A DNA stretch of 64,000 bases from Pezizomycotina sp. ARF18 (taxonomy: Eukaryota; Ascomycota), in contig AZLU01000051.1 in assembly GCA_002224055.1 (NCBI GenBank), positions 124,001 to 188,000 of the forward strand. Reading direction: 5' to 3'. This document shows positions 14,101-27,080 of this stretch, one piece after another. The first letter of the stretch is position 1; every line of letters begins with the position of its first letter. Under the pieces are notes generated by a model, which saw only the letters and a program-made list of their open reading frames with translations, had not been told where the DNA came from and did no database searches. The translations under genes and the position numbers were made by a program.

Positions 14101-16084
14101 GATTCAAGAAAGGGCATCAACGACAATGTCGACATGAGCCGGCGTAGGGGCATTATTACGATCCGTATCAAGCTTAACCCACTTGACTGTCGTGACGTAT
14201 GCTCTGTGCGTATAGTTGGAAATGAATTACTGGATATCCTTCAAAAAAAAGGGATTCGGCAATTATTACAGCTATACAGTTCTCGTGTTTCAGCTCTCTA
14301 TAGCTGTTTATCTCCACTCCCGTCGAGTATTCGTTTAATACGCTTCGTGAGGTGTTCGCATTATTTCAAGCTTCGTGGTGGTGGCATTAGCCATCTTGCG
14401 GATTCACCCGGTTGCTACCATTATCCTTATCGGCGTTGTGGAACCTACTACAGTCAGCTTTCCAGACATTGACCACGCCTAGGCCAAGTATCACGAAAAG
14501 CTACCAGCGAGATATTGCTCGGGTATTGTGAACCGGTATGACTGAGGGTAATAGCATGAGGAGTACGGTATCACGGCGCCGATTCACAGTATAGCAGAGA
14601 AATCTAAGAACTTCGATGGTGGTGCAAGAAAAGATTGAGGGCTATATCTAGGAGAACATCCTAGTTAATGGTGATGTGGAAATTCAAAGTCGACGGCGCT
14701 AGCCTACATAGTGTACACGTACTTCACTTATGTGTAGTCGGGCGCGGCTTGTTGAAATTCCCGGTCGTGCATCTATCTAATGCCGCCTGGTACTTCTCAA
14801 CGTCCGAGTAGCTAGAGGGCTTTTGAAACATAGACTATCCAGAGAATACACTTCGTCACCCCAGAGGCTTCCTATGAGTATTGCTCCAGCTTTCTTACAC
14901 CGGTCACTATAGTTTTACTGCCATCTATTCAGCAGTCCATCTTTAACTTCAGCATAAAAAACTGAGCTCGATCTATACAAGCTTCGCGATGAGATTGGCT
15001 AGTATCCTTGGCAGAAACCCTCAACAAGGTGTATAGCGGGTAACTCTGCGTGCGTAAACTTCGACGTATCCCATACGGGGACATCGTGGCAGGGTGGTCA
15101 GATGTTATTGACTAATACCTCTTGCCTTATATATTTTTGTAGTATTCTTCTAAACGAAATGCAGTTTCGTTAGGCTAAGCCTCAAAACAGAAATAATATC
15201 ATCAGGCTTCCTTGCAAATTTCTTCCATTATCTGTCGCGAGTTCCCGCCGTGTAGTAACCCTCTAGTCGGTCTATGCTTGTGCCTGTGCAATATATTTGC
15301 GAATAATTACGGCTTATCCTTTGTTTTTCTTATGGCGCGGCGCGGATCGATCTCAATTGCGCTTATCATACACTCGACTCAGTCTTCCTCAATGGCGTAC
15401 ATCAAGTACTCCTGGAATCTAACTTTACTATCGCACAGTATCGATGGGGAAATTGCTGGGTGAACTCTCTGGCACCTTCTATGTTTCTCTTAGGTGAGCA
15501 GCTCGAACAAGATTACGTTAAAACTGGATCGAGACACAGTAGCCAAAAGGCTATGCGGCGAATGGCGTTTTTTCCCAAGGAAGAAATAGGCATCGTTGCT
15601 AGTAGCCTCTCAAGTCATTTACGGTGTAATTCCAGTGTAATCCCAAGGGATTTTGAAAATAATCAGTTCGTGGAATTAACTTTATCGTTTAAGTAGTCAC
15701 ATGCATAAATATAGCTACTTCTGAATCTAGTCAAGAAAGATGCGGGAAATCTAGCACTCTATGGATGAAATGGAGATGTATTTGTGAACTTTACTCTGTT
15801 CTATCCGTGGAGCATATTGCATCCGTCATCAGGATTCAGTTTGGTCTAATCTGAACGTTAGACTCAAGATATAACCCTTCCATCCGCGGCACAGACGTGG
15901 CCAGATATGGAGCTACCTCGCCCAACCTGCAGAAGCGGAATATATGGCGTGGTCTGTCGAGCTCTAATACGCTTCCCAATAGGAATAACTTTGATATTTA
16001 GTCTTGATATCGAGAGCACCTACTTGTACGATGACCGTCGATAGTAAAAAGGTCGAGTACAAAAAAAAAAGGGAGAAGAGAGAA

Positions 16085-16106
16085 GGGGGAAGGGGGGGGG
16101 GGGGGG
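16085..16106. repeat. Poly-G tract
   Basis: Five Gs, two As and then about 15 uninterrupted Gs lie on the plus strand inside a purine-rich block. It is a simple repeat able to form G-quadruplex, and a place where base counts are unreliable. Confidence 0.8.
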
Positions 16107-19100
16107 AGTACAATTTGTAGCAGGAAGTCCACCGATATTGACACATAATATCCAATGGGTTTAGCTAAATTTGGATGACAGCTCAAAGTAGGTATCGCAA
16201 CTTGTAATCAGCGGAGGACAGTCCACCAGAAAAGCGGATTCTATCCAGAATGCAAGACTACAGAGCAGCTAACGTAGCTCAACCAGACAGTTGTACATGT
16301 TGTTTGGTTTTATGTAATTAATGTTTGGCATTTTCTCGAAGCAATATACCAATAGGGAGCAATGGAGGCGGCGGTTGTATAGTCAGCGACAACTTGAGGC
16401 GCTACTTTTACGGTTTACAACACTGAAATCGTTCGATATCCATTGCCGAAAAAGTTACAACGTCGACACAAGATACACAGCTTTCGCCAAGGCTTGCGAG
16501 GCATATGCGTAGATAGAGCTTCGCGCTCTCGTAATTATGTAGACTTCATCGAGTTCAGACAATCGTTGGCATTGGCGTGAATCGGGTTCTACCCGCTTGT
16601 TGTTGGAACCGTGCTTAAATTTATGGCCCCGGTGTACAAGAAGCTGGATTTTATTATCGCGGTCGAAAGATTACCGGTTTGCAGAGATATTGATTGATTT
16701 CTCGAGCTCGAGTCGATTGAAGTTTGACAAACTTTCGCAAGCTTCTGTGTCTCCGGATTACCTATCAAAGGAATCCCCTCTCTGCGCTGTTCACTCGCTC
16801 TAAGGGGCTCTCAGCTAAAAGGAATCACAAATTAACGCTACAATGGTCTCGGCTTTGTACATTAAGAAGGTTTGGCTTTAAGAACCTCTTATAAGCTTAG
16901 ACTCTTGGTAGGATATTCTTATGCATTGAAATTCTTTATAGTGTTACATATTACATAGAATTGGGGCTATGTATTCTTCGGTCGCACGGAGCACAGAGGC
17001 GTTTTTCCTACCGTATCGGGGCATTGGTAGTCAATATGAAAATCTCTATGGGAGCATATTCTTTGCCTTCGTCCGGTGGGGTAGCCTTTTGATAAATTCT
17101 AGATCGATCAGTGCTATCTGGCGACCGCAAGGTTTTCGAAGATTCCGATTTCTTTAGAAGGAGGAGGTAACAGATCACTGATCCACATATCGTGTCCTTG
17201 CTTTCCTTGTTAACAGGTAGTTAGTCCAGCTAAGGTTAGAGGTTGAATTGTTCAAAAGATATCCACCATTGGAATCTTCTCAGTGATATTTCAGACGGAG
17301 GATCGTTACGGCTCCCACTCACTTGTTTCCTATCTCGGCAGCCTGACTTTAATCGAAACTTTCCATCTCATTCTTCCTCTACCCAAATTATGTGGTCGTG
17401 CATGATGTCTTGGTCTGCGGTCAAAACCGATATCACTCTTCTTTTCGCCGTTTCATTCTAGAATAGTATACCTAGTACCACCCTTTCTGACAATAGCATC
17501 ATTTTCCAACATAATATGGTCTTCAGTGGCATAAAAGAGAAAACTTTTGGATTAAATATGCCCCCTGCGTAGAACCACTTTCGTATTCAAATCTCTAATT
17601 CTTTTTATGCTCTATACTCTGCAAAATTTACGTTTTCAACGGATTTCTTGACTCTATAGTGGTTATCGGGGACTGTCGTCGGCAAGATGACTCTGGTAGA
17701 GGCCTATGCCGCGCACAGAGTGGCCTCGCGCCCGCTCAAGCGCCAAACCGGCCGAAAACAAAAGGATGTTTGCTGCCCGCGTACGAAAGCAGTGGCTGCG
17801 ATTATCTAGTGACCGTGCTCGCGCCCGGGTTTTTCTACTTTAACGAGATACGATCCTTTCGATATGCTGTTTCTCGCCTTCCCTCAAAGATAAAATCCGC
17901 TGTCTCCATATCAGAGGCCTCGAATCACCCTTTCCTCGGATCTTGACTGCAAGCGGACCTAAAGAGATAGGATTTTTTACTGCTCCTATCTTGGTGAATT
18001 GTCTCTTACGGTAACCGTTTTGTTCTATGGATTAGGTAGGCATTCGTTTGCCTAAGTTGAAGAGCGGGCTTGAAACATTCTTCCTCTCTTGTCTTGGGTA
18101 GTTCTATCAATCCAAGAATCAAGATACCTTTCTATTCGTTCTCAATTGATGGAATCGCATCGGAACTTGTATGCATAGTCTCTGAATAGTCGCGCGAAAA
18201 AGTCGATGGGAATATATTACGGGGATTTTCCACCCGCATTACTTGGTGTCTTGGATATTTCTATGACAAGGAACCGTATACTGGATCGATTTGGTTTCAA
18301 TCGTTGTATTAATTATGAAAGGTGGCTCCGATCTCGGACATCGCCAAAAGTTATAATATGTGTACGAACAACCAGGGAGGAGTGAGAAGGAGCTTCTACT
18401 CGAGCGTTAACAGCCTGAAAAAACGAAATATGTTTACGCTCTTGATCTTCCTTGATCCCGAACAGTTATTAAACATTATCTTTCCATCCTCCCCGCTGAG
18501 AATAAAATTTCAGCACATTACTTTACGAGCGATCTCTACATTTCGGAATATGCTTCTCAATAACAATCTTACCGAATGTATAACAATGCTTTGAAGCTTA
18601 CTATACCGTGTGTGCGACCTAGGCAAATAGACCTTCAGAGAAAGTTACATTAGTCCTCTATATTTTGCGCCTTCTCTGATTGTTACCCTACTTGCTTGTA
18701 TGATCGGACATAGTCGCCGAACATTATTCCTCTACACCAGTAGACAGAGCTGAAAATATCCATTTCTTTGGTAACTTTGATTGAGATATACGTGCTAATG
18801 CTTCTCCGGGATCTCGGGTATTGCTATATTAAGTTTATCATCTTGAAGCGGCAAATAATCTATTGATCTCGCAATGATTATGGTGACATCGTGAGCGGCG
18901 GGTTAACTTTAATGGATTCCTTTAATATGAGCGCAGGACCTTTCCCCCAGTTTAAACCAGATTAAAAAATGATATCAGTTTTACGAGACGCTGATCGATA
19001 AAGTATTCTGGCCGGAGACTATCCTTATCTTCACCATCTTCGTCGGTAGCGTAGGACTTAATGATATACTGCTTGCCAGTAACGTCTCACATCCGGAGAC

Positions 19101-21121
19101 GCTGTAATCTGCTCTTGTTATATCTGGCGTATTATAATTTAGATAGCTGTAGAGGCCTTTTTTTTTTTTTTTTTTTGGTTTTGGAATATTGTAGCGATTC
19201 TGTTGGATAGGGCGAACTACAGGCTTAATTACGACTTGAATATGGAAGAACCTTACGATATACTAATTGCTTCCGCCTCGATGTAAAGTTTCCTCCATTG
19301 TTTAACCTGTTTTATCCTACGAAGTGGAGGAGGTTTGCGTTTGTTTGCCTGTTTGAAAAGATGGATCTCGAAGGTTCCTTCTTCTCGTTGTAACGCTTGC
19401 ATATATGACGCAACTAGGACCTACCAGCTATATCGTACCGTGGTCACACTATAATATCTCCTTTGGTCGCACTTCTCATTCCGAAAACGTAACGAATTGA
19501 AAGGTGTTAAGATAAGCGCGAGGATTCCGAGATCTTTTTATAAGTCAAGCGAGATTCCATAGACGATGCAATTTGTCTGTAAGTCTTATGTCACTTTTTT
19601 TTGGCAATGTCGAAATTCGATTGAAATATCCTCCGCGAGCATTGAGTTGAGTGCGCCAGAGGCTGTTATATTATTATCACAGCCAAACAGTGTACCCTCG
19701 AATGGCATGTTGTTCTTAAAACGATTACGTTGATCGAATTCAAAACATTCGCAACTCGAATATAGGAATGACGTAATGGTGTTCTCCGCATCGCCGATAG
19801 AAAATATGAGCAGGTTCTTCATGGCATATGATTCGCAGAAGATTTATTGTATCCTGAGAGGATCTCGGGCTTGGGCCGCCATCATTGTAAGAAGAAAAAA
19901 AATATTCGTATTACCCCTACGCTTGAATATGAAAATACGCTTCGAGTCCAACTACAGATGTCCTATCACGACGTACTATTGCAGGTCGATGCCAATGATG
20001 CTATATGGTGTTTTGTTTCTCCTCCGAATTACGCGCATGTTTTTTTCACGTTGCCAGCAGAATTACTCGGTGGGTATCTATGGAACTTGGTTAAGTCGAA
20101 GACGTACGTGCTTGAGCGCCAGCTGCGTGGAAACAATATCAAACCGCCGCGCAATGACACCGACGAATTACTGTGCGAGCGAAGGCTATCCTCCCTCTCC
20201 TTCAAGAGTGATTCGATGGCTTACCGCTTGCCAGTGGCTCCCACCTCCCCACAGTATAAAGTATCGCCGGCATGCTAGACTCATACTAGAGGTGCATGGG
20301 AAGGCGATTGTCTAAATATCAAGCGAGGTTCCGATGTGACAGTAAGAGGCTCGGTTACGGCTGGGTCCGGAAAGGCCCCGTGAGATACTGGTACTGATTG
20401 CTTGTGGTGTATGTCGGCGAGAGTTTCCCATTCTTTAACCTTTTTGTTTTTATCAAGCGAACTTGCGTCTTTTTGGTTTGCCTTTACCGAAAGGACAGCA
20501 CCGCGAACTTCTCCTTCGTATCGGGCCTCGATGAATACCCGCGACACACAAGTATAATAGAATTTATGAGGCTACTCCAACTTGTACTCGATACTTACTA
20601 CGTTATCATTCGTTTACAGTGTTACTCGCTCCGGAAACCATACCAATTTATGAAGAGCAATTCTTGAAACACACACAGGAGACGTATCATGTATTCAAGG
20701 ACGTTATTCCGCGGAGGGGATTATTCAAACTTGGTTTACGTTCATGATTAATGATGATACCGCTGACGATATCCTTTGTAGCGTGCTGGTATTTTAGTAT
20801 CTAATTTTTGTTTGCTTGGTGTTGAGGAAATGCTAATTATTTTTTTACTACTTGGTGGAGGAAAATTTTAGCGTCGAGCGCCGTTTTGTTTGTTTCTCCA
20901 AGCCAAAAAAAAAAAAAAAAAAAAAAAAAAAATCGAAGAAAAAAAAGAAAAAGGAAGAAAGTGGATATAGAACAAAGAGCCTGGTTGAGATCGCCATTGG
21001 AATATATTGGAATGTATTGGAATCGTGATGTTCCTTCTATCTAGTTCATGATCTTCTAGCTCTTTCAATATAGTCGTTCGTCCAAGGTCCTGGAGTGTTG
21101 AAGTCGAACCTTTCTAGGTCG

Positions 21122-21171
21122 TTAGGGTTACCCGCCAAGATTCAGCCCTAAGCCCTAAGCCCTAAGCCCTA
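21122..21171. repeat. Telomere-like interstitial repeat in facing orientation
   Basis: TTAGGGTTA at 21122-21130 is followed 14 bp later by three copies of the 7-mer GCCCTAA and a partial fourth (21145-21171). The order, G-rich strand first and C-rich strand second, is the one left by an end-to-end telomere join. The tract is very short and the 7-mer is not the canonical TTAGGG unit, so chance or a microsatellite is also possible. Confidence 0.5.
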
Positions 21172-22800
21172 CCCACCGCCAAAAAAAACAAAAAATAAAA
21201 AAAAATTGTTGATATGAGTCATCCTTGGCACTCCCACTCCCACAACTATAAATTAAACCATTTCCCACCCAAATCTTCGATTTCTTCTTCTCTCTTTTCT
21301 CTCATACTTACCTTTTGTGAAGTCCTGGGCTCAAGGTTCCGGGGGCTTTGGGTGAGAACCGCCATTGCACAGCGGCGTTCTTTCTCGCTCATCAGATAGC
21401 TTCGCGTTGTCCGTCACGAGTAATTTTTGTTGTTTGCCTTCTATCGCAATGGGCTTCTCACTTTTTTCGTTCATTTCTTCCTAGGCGCTGTTCCTAGGGG
21501 TGGAAGAAAAAAAAAAGATTTTTGAGAATTTGGTGGATGGGGGGGTTAATGAGGTGAGTGGTTTTCTACACTGCCTTTTGATACTTTTTGTAGCTTAGCT
21601 GTATGTAGTGTTTGCTGATAAGTAGAGATAGAGTACTGCGAATAGTGTTAGACGTATATTGTCCCCTGGAGGTCGTGACGAACAAGCCTGACGAAACGGA
21701 TCGTGAAGTTTTGTTGGCGATGTTTACCGGTTAGAATGCTCTGTTCGATGTGCAGGAACTTCAACCGACTTGCTTTCCAAGTTCTAGGGTTGCTACGCTC
21801 ACTTACGAAGCTCACAGCGATCGGTTTTCGATGGCTTCGGAGATGAAAAAATGGCGATGGTGGTGATGATCGATGGTGATGTTTGGACACGCTGCTCGCA
21901 GTTTGCTCCCCAAGCGTGCACGAAACTTACGACGCCGCCAACACGGCGATGAGTTCTCGAAAGCCTCAGGCATAGATAAAACGACATAGCGATGGCAGCC
22001 GTGATGATAATGATGCGTTGATTCGACATTCTTGAGAAGAAGAGGTTATACACGAAACGGACGAACACAGCGCTATGACAGTACGGCCGCTTTCTACGAT
22101 AGATTCCATCCTACCTTCATCGACCGGCATCTTGTTGCATCACCATAGCATCAGGAAAAGGCTTTTGAATAGCCCTTGAGCATCAACAGCGGCTTTCTAA
22201 GCGGTCTTGGATGACCCTCACTCAACGCGCGACGTGATGAAAAATTTTCACTTTGGAATTTGGAAGAGCTTTACCGCAACCTTCGCCATCGCCCGCATCC
22301 ACGAAATTCCCGCCACCGTTTCTAATCTACAACATAGCTCATCCCCAAAGACCTCAAACCTCTCGAGATGGAATGAACAGGATGATCTGGCCTCGTACCC
22401 GCCGCTCTCATCGCGATCGTAATGCTTCCATAGCGGCGGTGGTGAAGCCTTCAGTACGTACCGTACGTGTGGTGCGCGTTTATCTCAACACGACTGGATA
22501 TTTTTTGGGACCACCTCCTAAAGATCACGAACTTCATCCAAAGGAACAATCCCCGATGCCCACGACCAAAAAATCAAACATGGCATAAATTCAATTTCCA
22601 ATACTGTTACGGGATGTGTTTTGTTCATTTGTCATTTCCTCTAATCTGCACTCCTAAATCTAAATATCCGTTCCACCAAGCTCTTCTGCTAGGCACCTCT
22701 CAGAAAAATCAAACATCTAAGACTGTACATAAACATATCCTGAGCTGCAATAGCATCTGCCGAACTTTGTAGCTATAATGCTGTACTTCCCCTTAAAAAA
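21172..22800. other. Small island of less AT-rich DNA
   Basis: This island looks less eroded than the DNA on either side and contains GTAAGT-type donor words on the minus strand. I cannot assemble a convincing gene. The best candidate is the short minus-strand frame starting at 22029, listed separately. A plus-strand frame at 22253-22588 is proline-, serine- and arginine-rich without family features. Confidence 0.35.
21799..22029 (-). CDS. Possible small signal-anchor protein (unrecognised)
   Basis: The frame starts MSNQRIIIITAAIAMSFYL, a signal-anchor-like segment of about 20 residues, followed by a basic stretch (RLSRTHRRVGG). A consensus donor GTAAGT falls directly after the VGGV codons, and another follows CELR, so the true protein may be spliced onto downstream exons. 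Codon choice is mixed and looks plausible for coding DNA. No family is recognised and the call is weak. Confidence 0.2.
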   Translation of the reverse strand: MSNQRIIIITAAIAMSFYLCLRLSRTHRRVGGVVSFVHAWGANCEQRVQTSPSIITTIAIFSSPKPSKTDRCELRK

Positions 22801-23218
22801 AATCAGTATCATTCTTGCATCCTTTATTTTTTGATGTATATGTGCAAACGCAAAATTTTATGACAAGAGCGCGTAGCGATCGGCAAAAAGTATAATCGGG
22901 GATCTTAAAGCGTTCATGATAGCTTGAGTAGGGTGTTGCTCGTTTTGGGTTCGTGGCTGCGCTAAACAATCCGGTATCTTCTTCCTGGAGAACGCGAGCG
23001 AGCAGCAGATAAACGTTCGCATGATATGCAAAACATCCGTATCGCACGCAAAGAGAAATCCGGTCTTCGTAACTTCTAACGGAGCTATCGCATTAAACTC
23101 CACATTGCACAGGAAGTTCCTTGCGATGGAGAATCCTCATGCATTGAGTCGTAGCGTTTTGTTTTTTGAACCTGATAACAATGGAGACAAATTATGACGG
23201 AAGTAGATATGATCGGCC

Positions 23219-23345
23219 AGTCTACTTCCATTCAAGCGTTCACACGCCTGTACCTATGTGACAAAGGTGACTGACCTGGAGGAGAAACTAGTAGAACGAG
23301 GTTTCTTTCGTTGATCCCAAAGAGATATCGGATACTATCCGTCAT
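23219..23345. repeat. Degenerate repeat family 1, copy 1
   Basis: This segment shares blocks with 23725-23840: CCAGTCTACTT, then CGCCTGTACCTAT, then GGAGGAGAAACTAGTAGAAC, then a GAGATATC word, all in the same order. The two copies lie about 500 bp apart in direct orientation and have diverged mainly by transitions. Confidence 0.75.
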
Positions 23346-23479
23346 CTGTATTTCTTTCTTTTCATCGCCTCTTTTGTACTCGATAGTCCCTGTGAGGCAC
23401 TCCTCCATGAATCTTATCGGTAGTGAGTTTTATCGTTTCGGCAACCAGGTGCGCGAATCCATGCCACCGAGCTTCCTTA

Positions 23480-23611
23480 GTGGAGGGATCATACCTGCGG
23501 ACCAGAAGCCTAAGATTTTCGAGAAGCAGATATGGGTTGCTTTTGTAGCCATGGAAGGCTCACGGGGGTATCGAATGACTTTTGACCTGCTTTATTTGAA
23601 ATCCTGCAGCT
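23480..23611. repeat. Degenerate repeat family 2, copy 1
   Basis: This copy aligns by eye with 24320-24521 and 25995-26153. Shared words in order are TTCGAGAAGC with GATATGG, an AGGCTCAC/CAGGTTCA block, and a closing GGAAATTGTACAGC-like block (here GAAATCCTGCAGC). Differences are largely C/T and A/G exchanges. Confidence 0.6.
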
Positions 23612-23724
23612 AGGGCTATCCTCCTGTTTCGCTCTTCTTCTCGCATTTATAACTATCGAGAAGCGATTGTTGTTGTCTGGATTCTCATTTGTTCTATTAT
23701 CACATTCATTTAACTTATTCCTCC

Positions 23725-23840
23725 AGTCTACTTTCGTTTGAGCTTCGGACGCCTGTACCTATACAATGGCGGCAATTGGGTGGAGGAGAAACTAGTAGAA
23801 CGAAGTATTTTGGTTGTTCCCATCGAGATATCAATATATT
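23725..23840. repeat. Degenerate repeat family 1, copy 2
   Basis: This is the second direct copy of the 23219-23345 repeat, sharing the GGAGGAGAAACTAGTAGAAC block exactly. Similarity continues more weakly to about 23940, so the original unit was probably about 500 bp and tandem. Confidence 0.75.
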
Positions 23841-24319
23841 CGTCGTTGGTGTTTCTTTTCTTTTATCTGTTTGATGGTCTCAGGCGCTTTAGTAGAGCGT
23901 CTCCATACATCATATCTGTGAGCAGCTTAGGTTCTACACTAGATTCTAGAGTCCGGTAGTAGTGTCTTTCCTGTCTTGCCGTTACGATGTGGTGAATATA
24001 AGTAGTCCCGAATAGCACGGTTTTTATTGGCATTCGTAGAGGGTATCGAGAACAGCTTCGCCGTGTAGGGGCACCAGATATTCTTCGGTTTGGACTATAC
24101 TCTCTTTCGATCGACTTCGCGTCAAGTCTGCTATAATCGATGCGGCTAGTGAGATAATTCAAGTTCTCCTTATTCAGTTTATAAGTTTTCCAGAATTTGA
24201 ATCTTTGGATTTAATCTATTGTGGAATACGGGGCTTTGAAGACGGCCATTTATCGATAGAGAGCGCGCTGTGTAGCATTGTTAATGGGGGAATTAACGTA
24301 GCCAATTCCTTCGTATCCG

Positions 24320-24521
24320 ATCATGTTTGCTGGCTGGGCTCGGGGGACCTCTGTGCTACATTATTTATATTATATTTTTTTCTCCCTGAAATTTGGGGTA
24401 TTATCGCTTGACAGCTCCGCGCCTGCGTCTTTACAAGAAATGAATATGTGTCGCACGACCACTCTCCATGGCAGGTTCACAAGAGAGAATTATCCCTATC
24501 GTTACTTTTAAATTCTGCAGC
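24320..24521. repeat. Degenerate repeat family 2, copy 2
   Basis: This is the middle copy of family 2. It shares GGGGTATTATC, a GGCAGGTTCA-AAGAGAG block and the closing AAATTCTGCAGC with the copies at 23480 and 25995. Confidence 0.55.
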
Positions 24522-24884
24522 GCAGCACAGTTTATCCGTCGTAAGCCTAGACATGTTTGCTATCAGACGGCAGCAAGCCAGTCTAAATCATCGCTTATCC
24601 TTTTGCTCCCTGTTCCAGGACGCACGATCGATTGGGCTTGTGCTATGTCGCGTGAGAGGTTGTACACCGTGCATGTGTGGTATTCTTGCACCACGGCTAG
24701 TTGCTGATTGTCGTTTTCGCGGCTAAAAGCTCGTACCCAAATCCAGTAAATATCGAATTTCTCAGGTCAGGTAATTCGAAGATCTTCGGTTTCCGATAGC
24801 GGATGTATGGGGCGACCGGACAGCTAGGTTTATTTACATACGTAGAACATACCGTATCTTCTTCGCTCTCGGCGTTTGGCATTT

Positions 24885-25385
24885 CAGTAGCGGAACTGTG
24901 ATAGTCTTTTATACATTTCTGCGCACATTTACTATCGTTAACGCAGGAGTTAGTCTGAAGCCTCGCCCGTACTGTTAATGTTGTATCTTTTTTGGGCTTC
25001 TTAGTATCCAGGGGAGGCGGATACTACATTGCGTGGAAAGTGGCTGTATACGCTGAGTAGCGCAACTGTGGTAACTACAATTCCATAAATTTAGTATGGC
25101 TATTTGGTCTGTCTAGAGTCTAACGTGTCCATTTCCGACTCCTCCAACTCTCTGAATTAAGTCTATGAGAGCTGACTATTTAGTTCAACCTCAAGGGTAG
25201 CTTGTTTTCCGATTCGAAGTATCTATTGACGCTAGAACGTTCATGGGGCGAGAATATCGAGAGACTTTAATACGTTCTTGTCATTCGGTATTTAAGAATA
25301 CAATTCTTGGCTCAAGTCTCAGTGAAAATCTGCTATGGGCGAGGTGTACGAATGCCGGGACTATCGCTAGTTTGGTCTATGGCAT
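24885..25385. repeat. Degenerate repeat family 3, copy A
   Basis: This copy aligns in order over about 500 bp with 26562-27080. Shared words include GGAGTTAGTCTGA/GGAGGTTAGTCTGA, ATACTACATT, TCTAACGTGTCC/TCTAACATATCC, GAGAATATCGAGAGA/GAGGATATTGAGAGA, CTTGTCATT/CCTGTCATT, AATGCCGGGAC and TATGGCAT. Differences are mostly transitions, as expected for RIP. Confidence 0.75.
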
Positions 25386-25994
25386 TCAACTATCCGCCAT
25401 GGTTCCTGTCTGTGATGGGATGTTTCCCTACTCATGTATTATTGGCGATTTAAGGCTGGGCCCTTACCCACGGTCGCGTGACTCGTTTTCTGTAGGCGAG
25501 TATGGGCCAAGAACTCTATAGAGCCTGCGGGGTTTATGCGGCGTATGTAGAAGATATCAGCTGATCCGACGCATGCTTACCATTCAGTATCCGCAACCCC
25601 TTAAGGTGTTTGTTATCGCCATAACCAGGTGTGTCGTCTTGAAGCTCTCTTGATCTACCTACGGCAACTAATTATTCGATATTGCGTTAAACTACCAGAT
25701 CATGATATGGAGCCAGCAACCGGCTGACTTGGCATTGAAAGTGGTCTTGTTTCTTCTTAATCATATCTCGCCCGTCCGTACTTGTCGTACTCCTTCGAAC
25801 CGTCTAACGCTATCCTACCTGGCGTTGAGGCAGGGTGATAAATGTGTTTATCACCGCTAAACCCGTATCGTGGGAGTACATAGGGTTATCTTTCGGGGTT
25901 GGACCTCATGATTCAGAAACGTATCCTTTTCCTGAACGCCTACATTCGGCTGGTCCTTAGTGGTTCTATCATTCTTGCTAGCCGAACACGCGAA

Positions 25995-26153
25995 ACTTTG
26001 TACTGAGACTTCTTCTGAAGGTTGGGGTATTATCTTTATTACGAGTGTTACCCTTTTTTCCGAGAAGCGGATATGGCTGGTTACTCTCGTCGGCAGGTTC
26101 AAAGAGAGTATCAAGCGACTCTTCTACTCTTTATTGGAAATTGTACAGCTAGG
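25995..26153. repeat. Degenerate repeat family 2, copy 3
   Basis: This is the third copy of family 2, with CCGAGAAGCGGATATGGC, GGCAGGTTCAAAGAGAG and GGAAATTGTACAGCTA. It is about 1.6 kb from copy 2 and lies between the two copies of family 3, so the larger unit was probably duplicated as a block. Confidence 0.6.
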
Positions 26154-26561
26154 CACTATACTTTGTTCTCGACGGTTTCCGTGTCACGTCCGCTATCAAC
26201 GAAGTAGTCGGCGGACGTAGACTTCGACATCTCGCTTGTTCTATGATTTGTCCGGCCCTATCTTCTCGAATGTTGCGGGGCTTGTACTACTACGGAAGCT
26301 GACGACTACGGAAGACTACTACATTGCATCCGAAGTTTATAGGCTGTCTGTATCTATCTACAGCTACGGCCCTACAAGTTTACATGACTGGCCCCTGGTG
26401 ACCCCCGTATTTGAAGGTTACTATAAGTGCATGAATTCAACGCCCGTACGGACTCAATTTCTTATGCCTGTTGGTTCACGGTGCTCCCGTCCCGATAGGG
26501 GATACCAGACGAACTTGGAATAGCCAGCCCATTACACACATAGGAATATTTCCTGCAGTCC

Positions 26562-27080
26562 GGCGCTCCGGCATTTGGCGTTCCTTCAGCCGGACTATTA
26601 TGGGTTCCCGATATACTTCTGTGTGCATTCTCTATGATTAACCCGGAGGTTAGTCTGATTTCTCGCTCGTTCTATGATTCTCGATCTTTTGAGTTTCTAA
26701 TATCCCGGGGTGGCCATGTGTACAAATACTACATTAGATGGGAAGCGGTTGTATGTGTTGTGCTCGATTCCTCATTAAAATTGTACGAATTTGTATGATT
26801 CGCGATTGTTAAGTCTAACATATCCGCGGTCGACTTCTCCGTATCTGAACTGGGTCTAGAAAAGCTCGACGTTATATTCGATCGATAGTATGCTTCAATT
26901 TTTTCGATACGCAGCATGTGCCATACTGTGCCGCTAATTTGGCGTCCGTAGGAGGATATTGAGAGATTTCGATGCTTTCCTGTCATTAAATATTCAAGAA
27001 TATAATTTGTTCACCCACGGTCTCTTGAAAATCTACCATCGCCGGGACGGGGATAGAACCTGAACCATCGCTTGTTCTGT
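26562..27080. repeat. Degenerate repeat family 3, copy B
   Basis: This is the direct-orientation partner of 24885-25385, about 1.7 kb downstream. A hand count of dinucleotides just upstream (26281-26340) gave 7 TpA against 3 ApT and only 2 CpA, in line with RIP. I found no open transposase or polymerase frame and cannot name the element. Confidence 0.7.

Larger units (their letters stand above)
10501..21120. other. Long gene-free stretch
   Basis: No recognisable gene is seen over about 10.6 kb. Open frames are numerous but short, with no domain motifs. There are homopolymer runs (T near 11190-11215, T near 19159-19176, A near 20905-20931) and a G run at 16092-16106. A small hairpin of GTGTGTG and CACACAC lies near 11257-11278. 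The stretch is probably decayed repeats and intergenic DNA. Confidence 0.55.

Noticed and set aside
27040-27080. tRNA-like 3' end on the minus strand (GGTTCTATCCCCG with a GTCCCGGC tail)
   Set aside because: It lies inside repeat family 3, the partner copy does not keep the pattern, and no matching 5' half exists.
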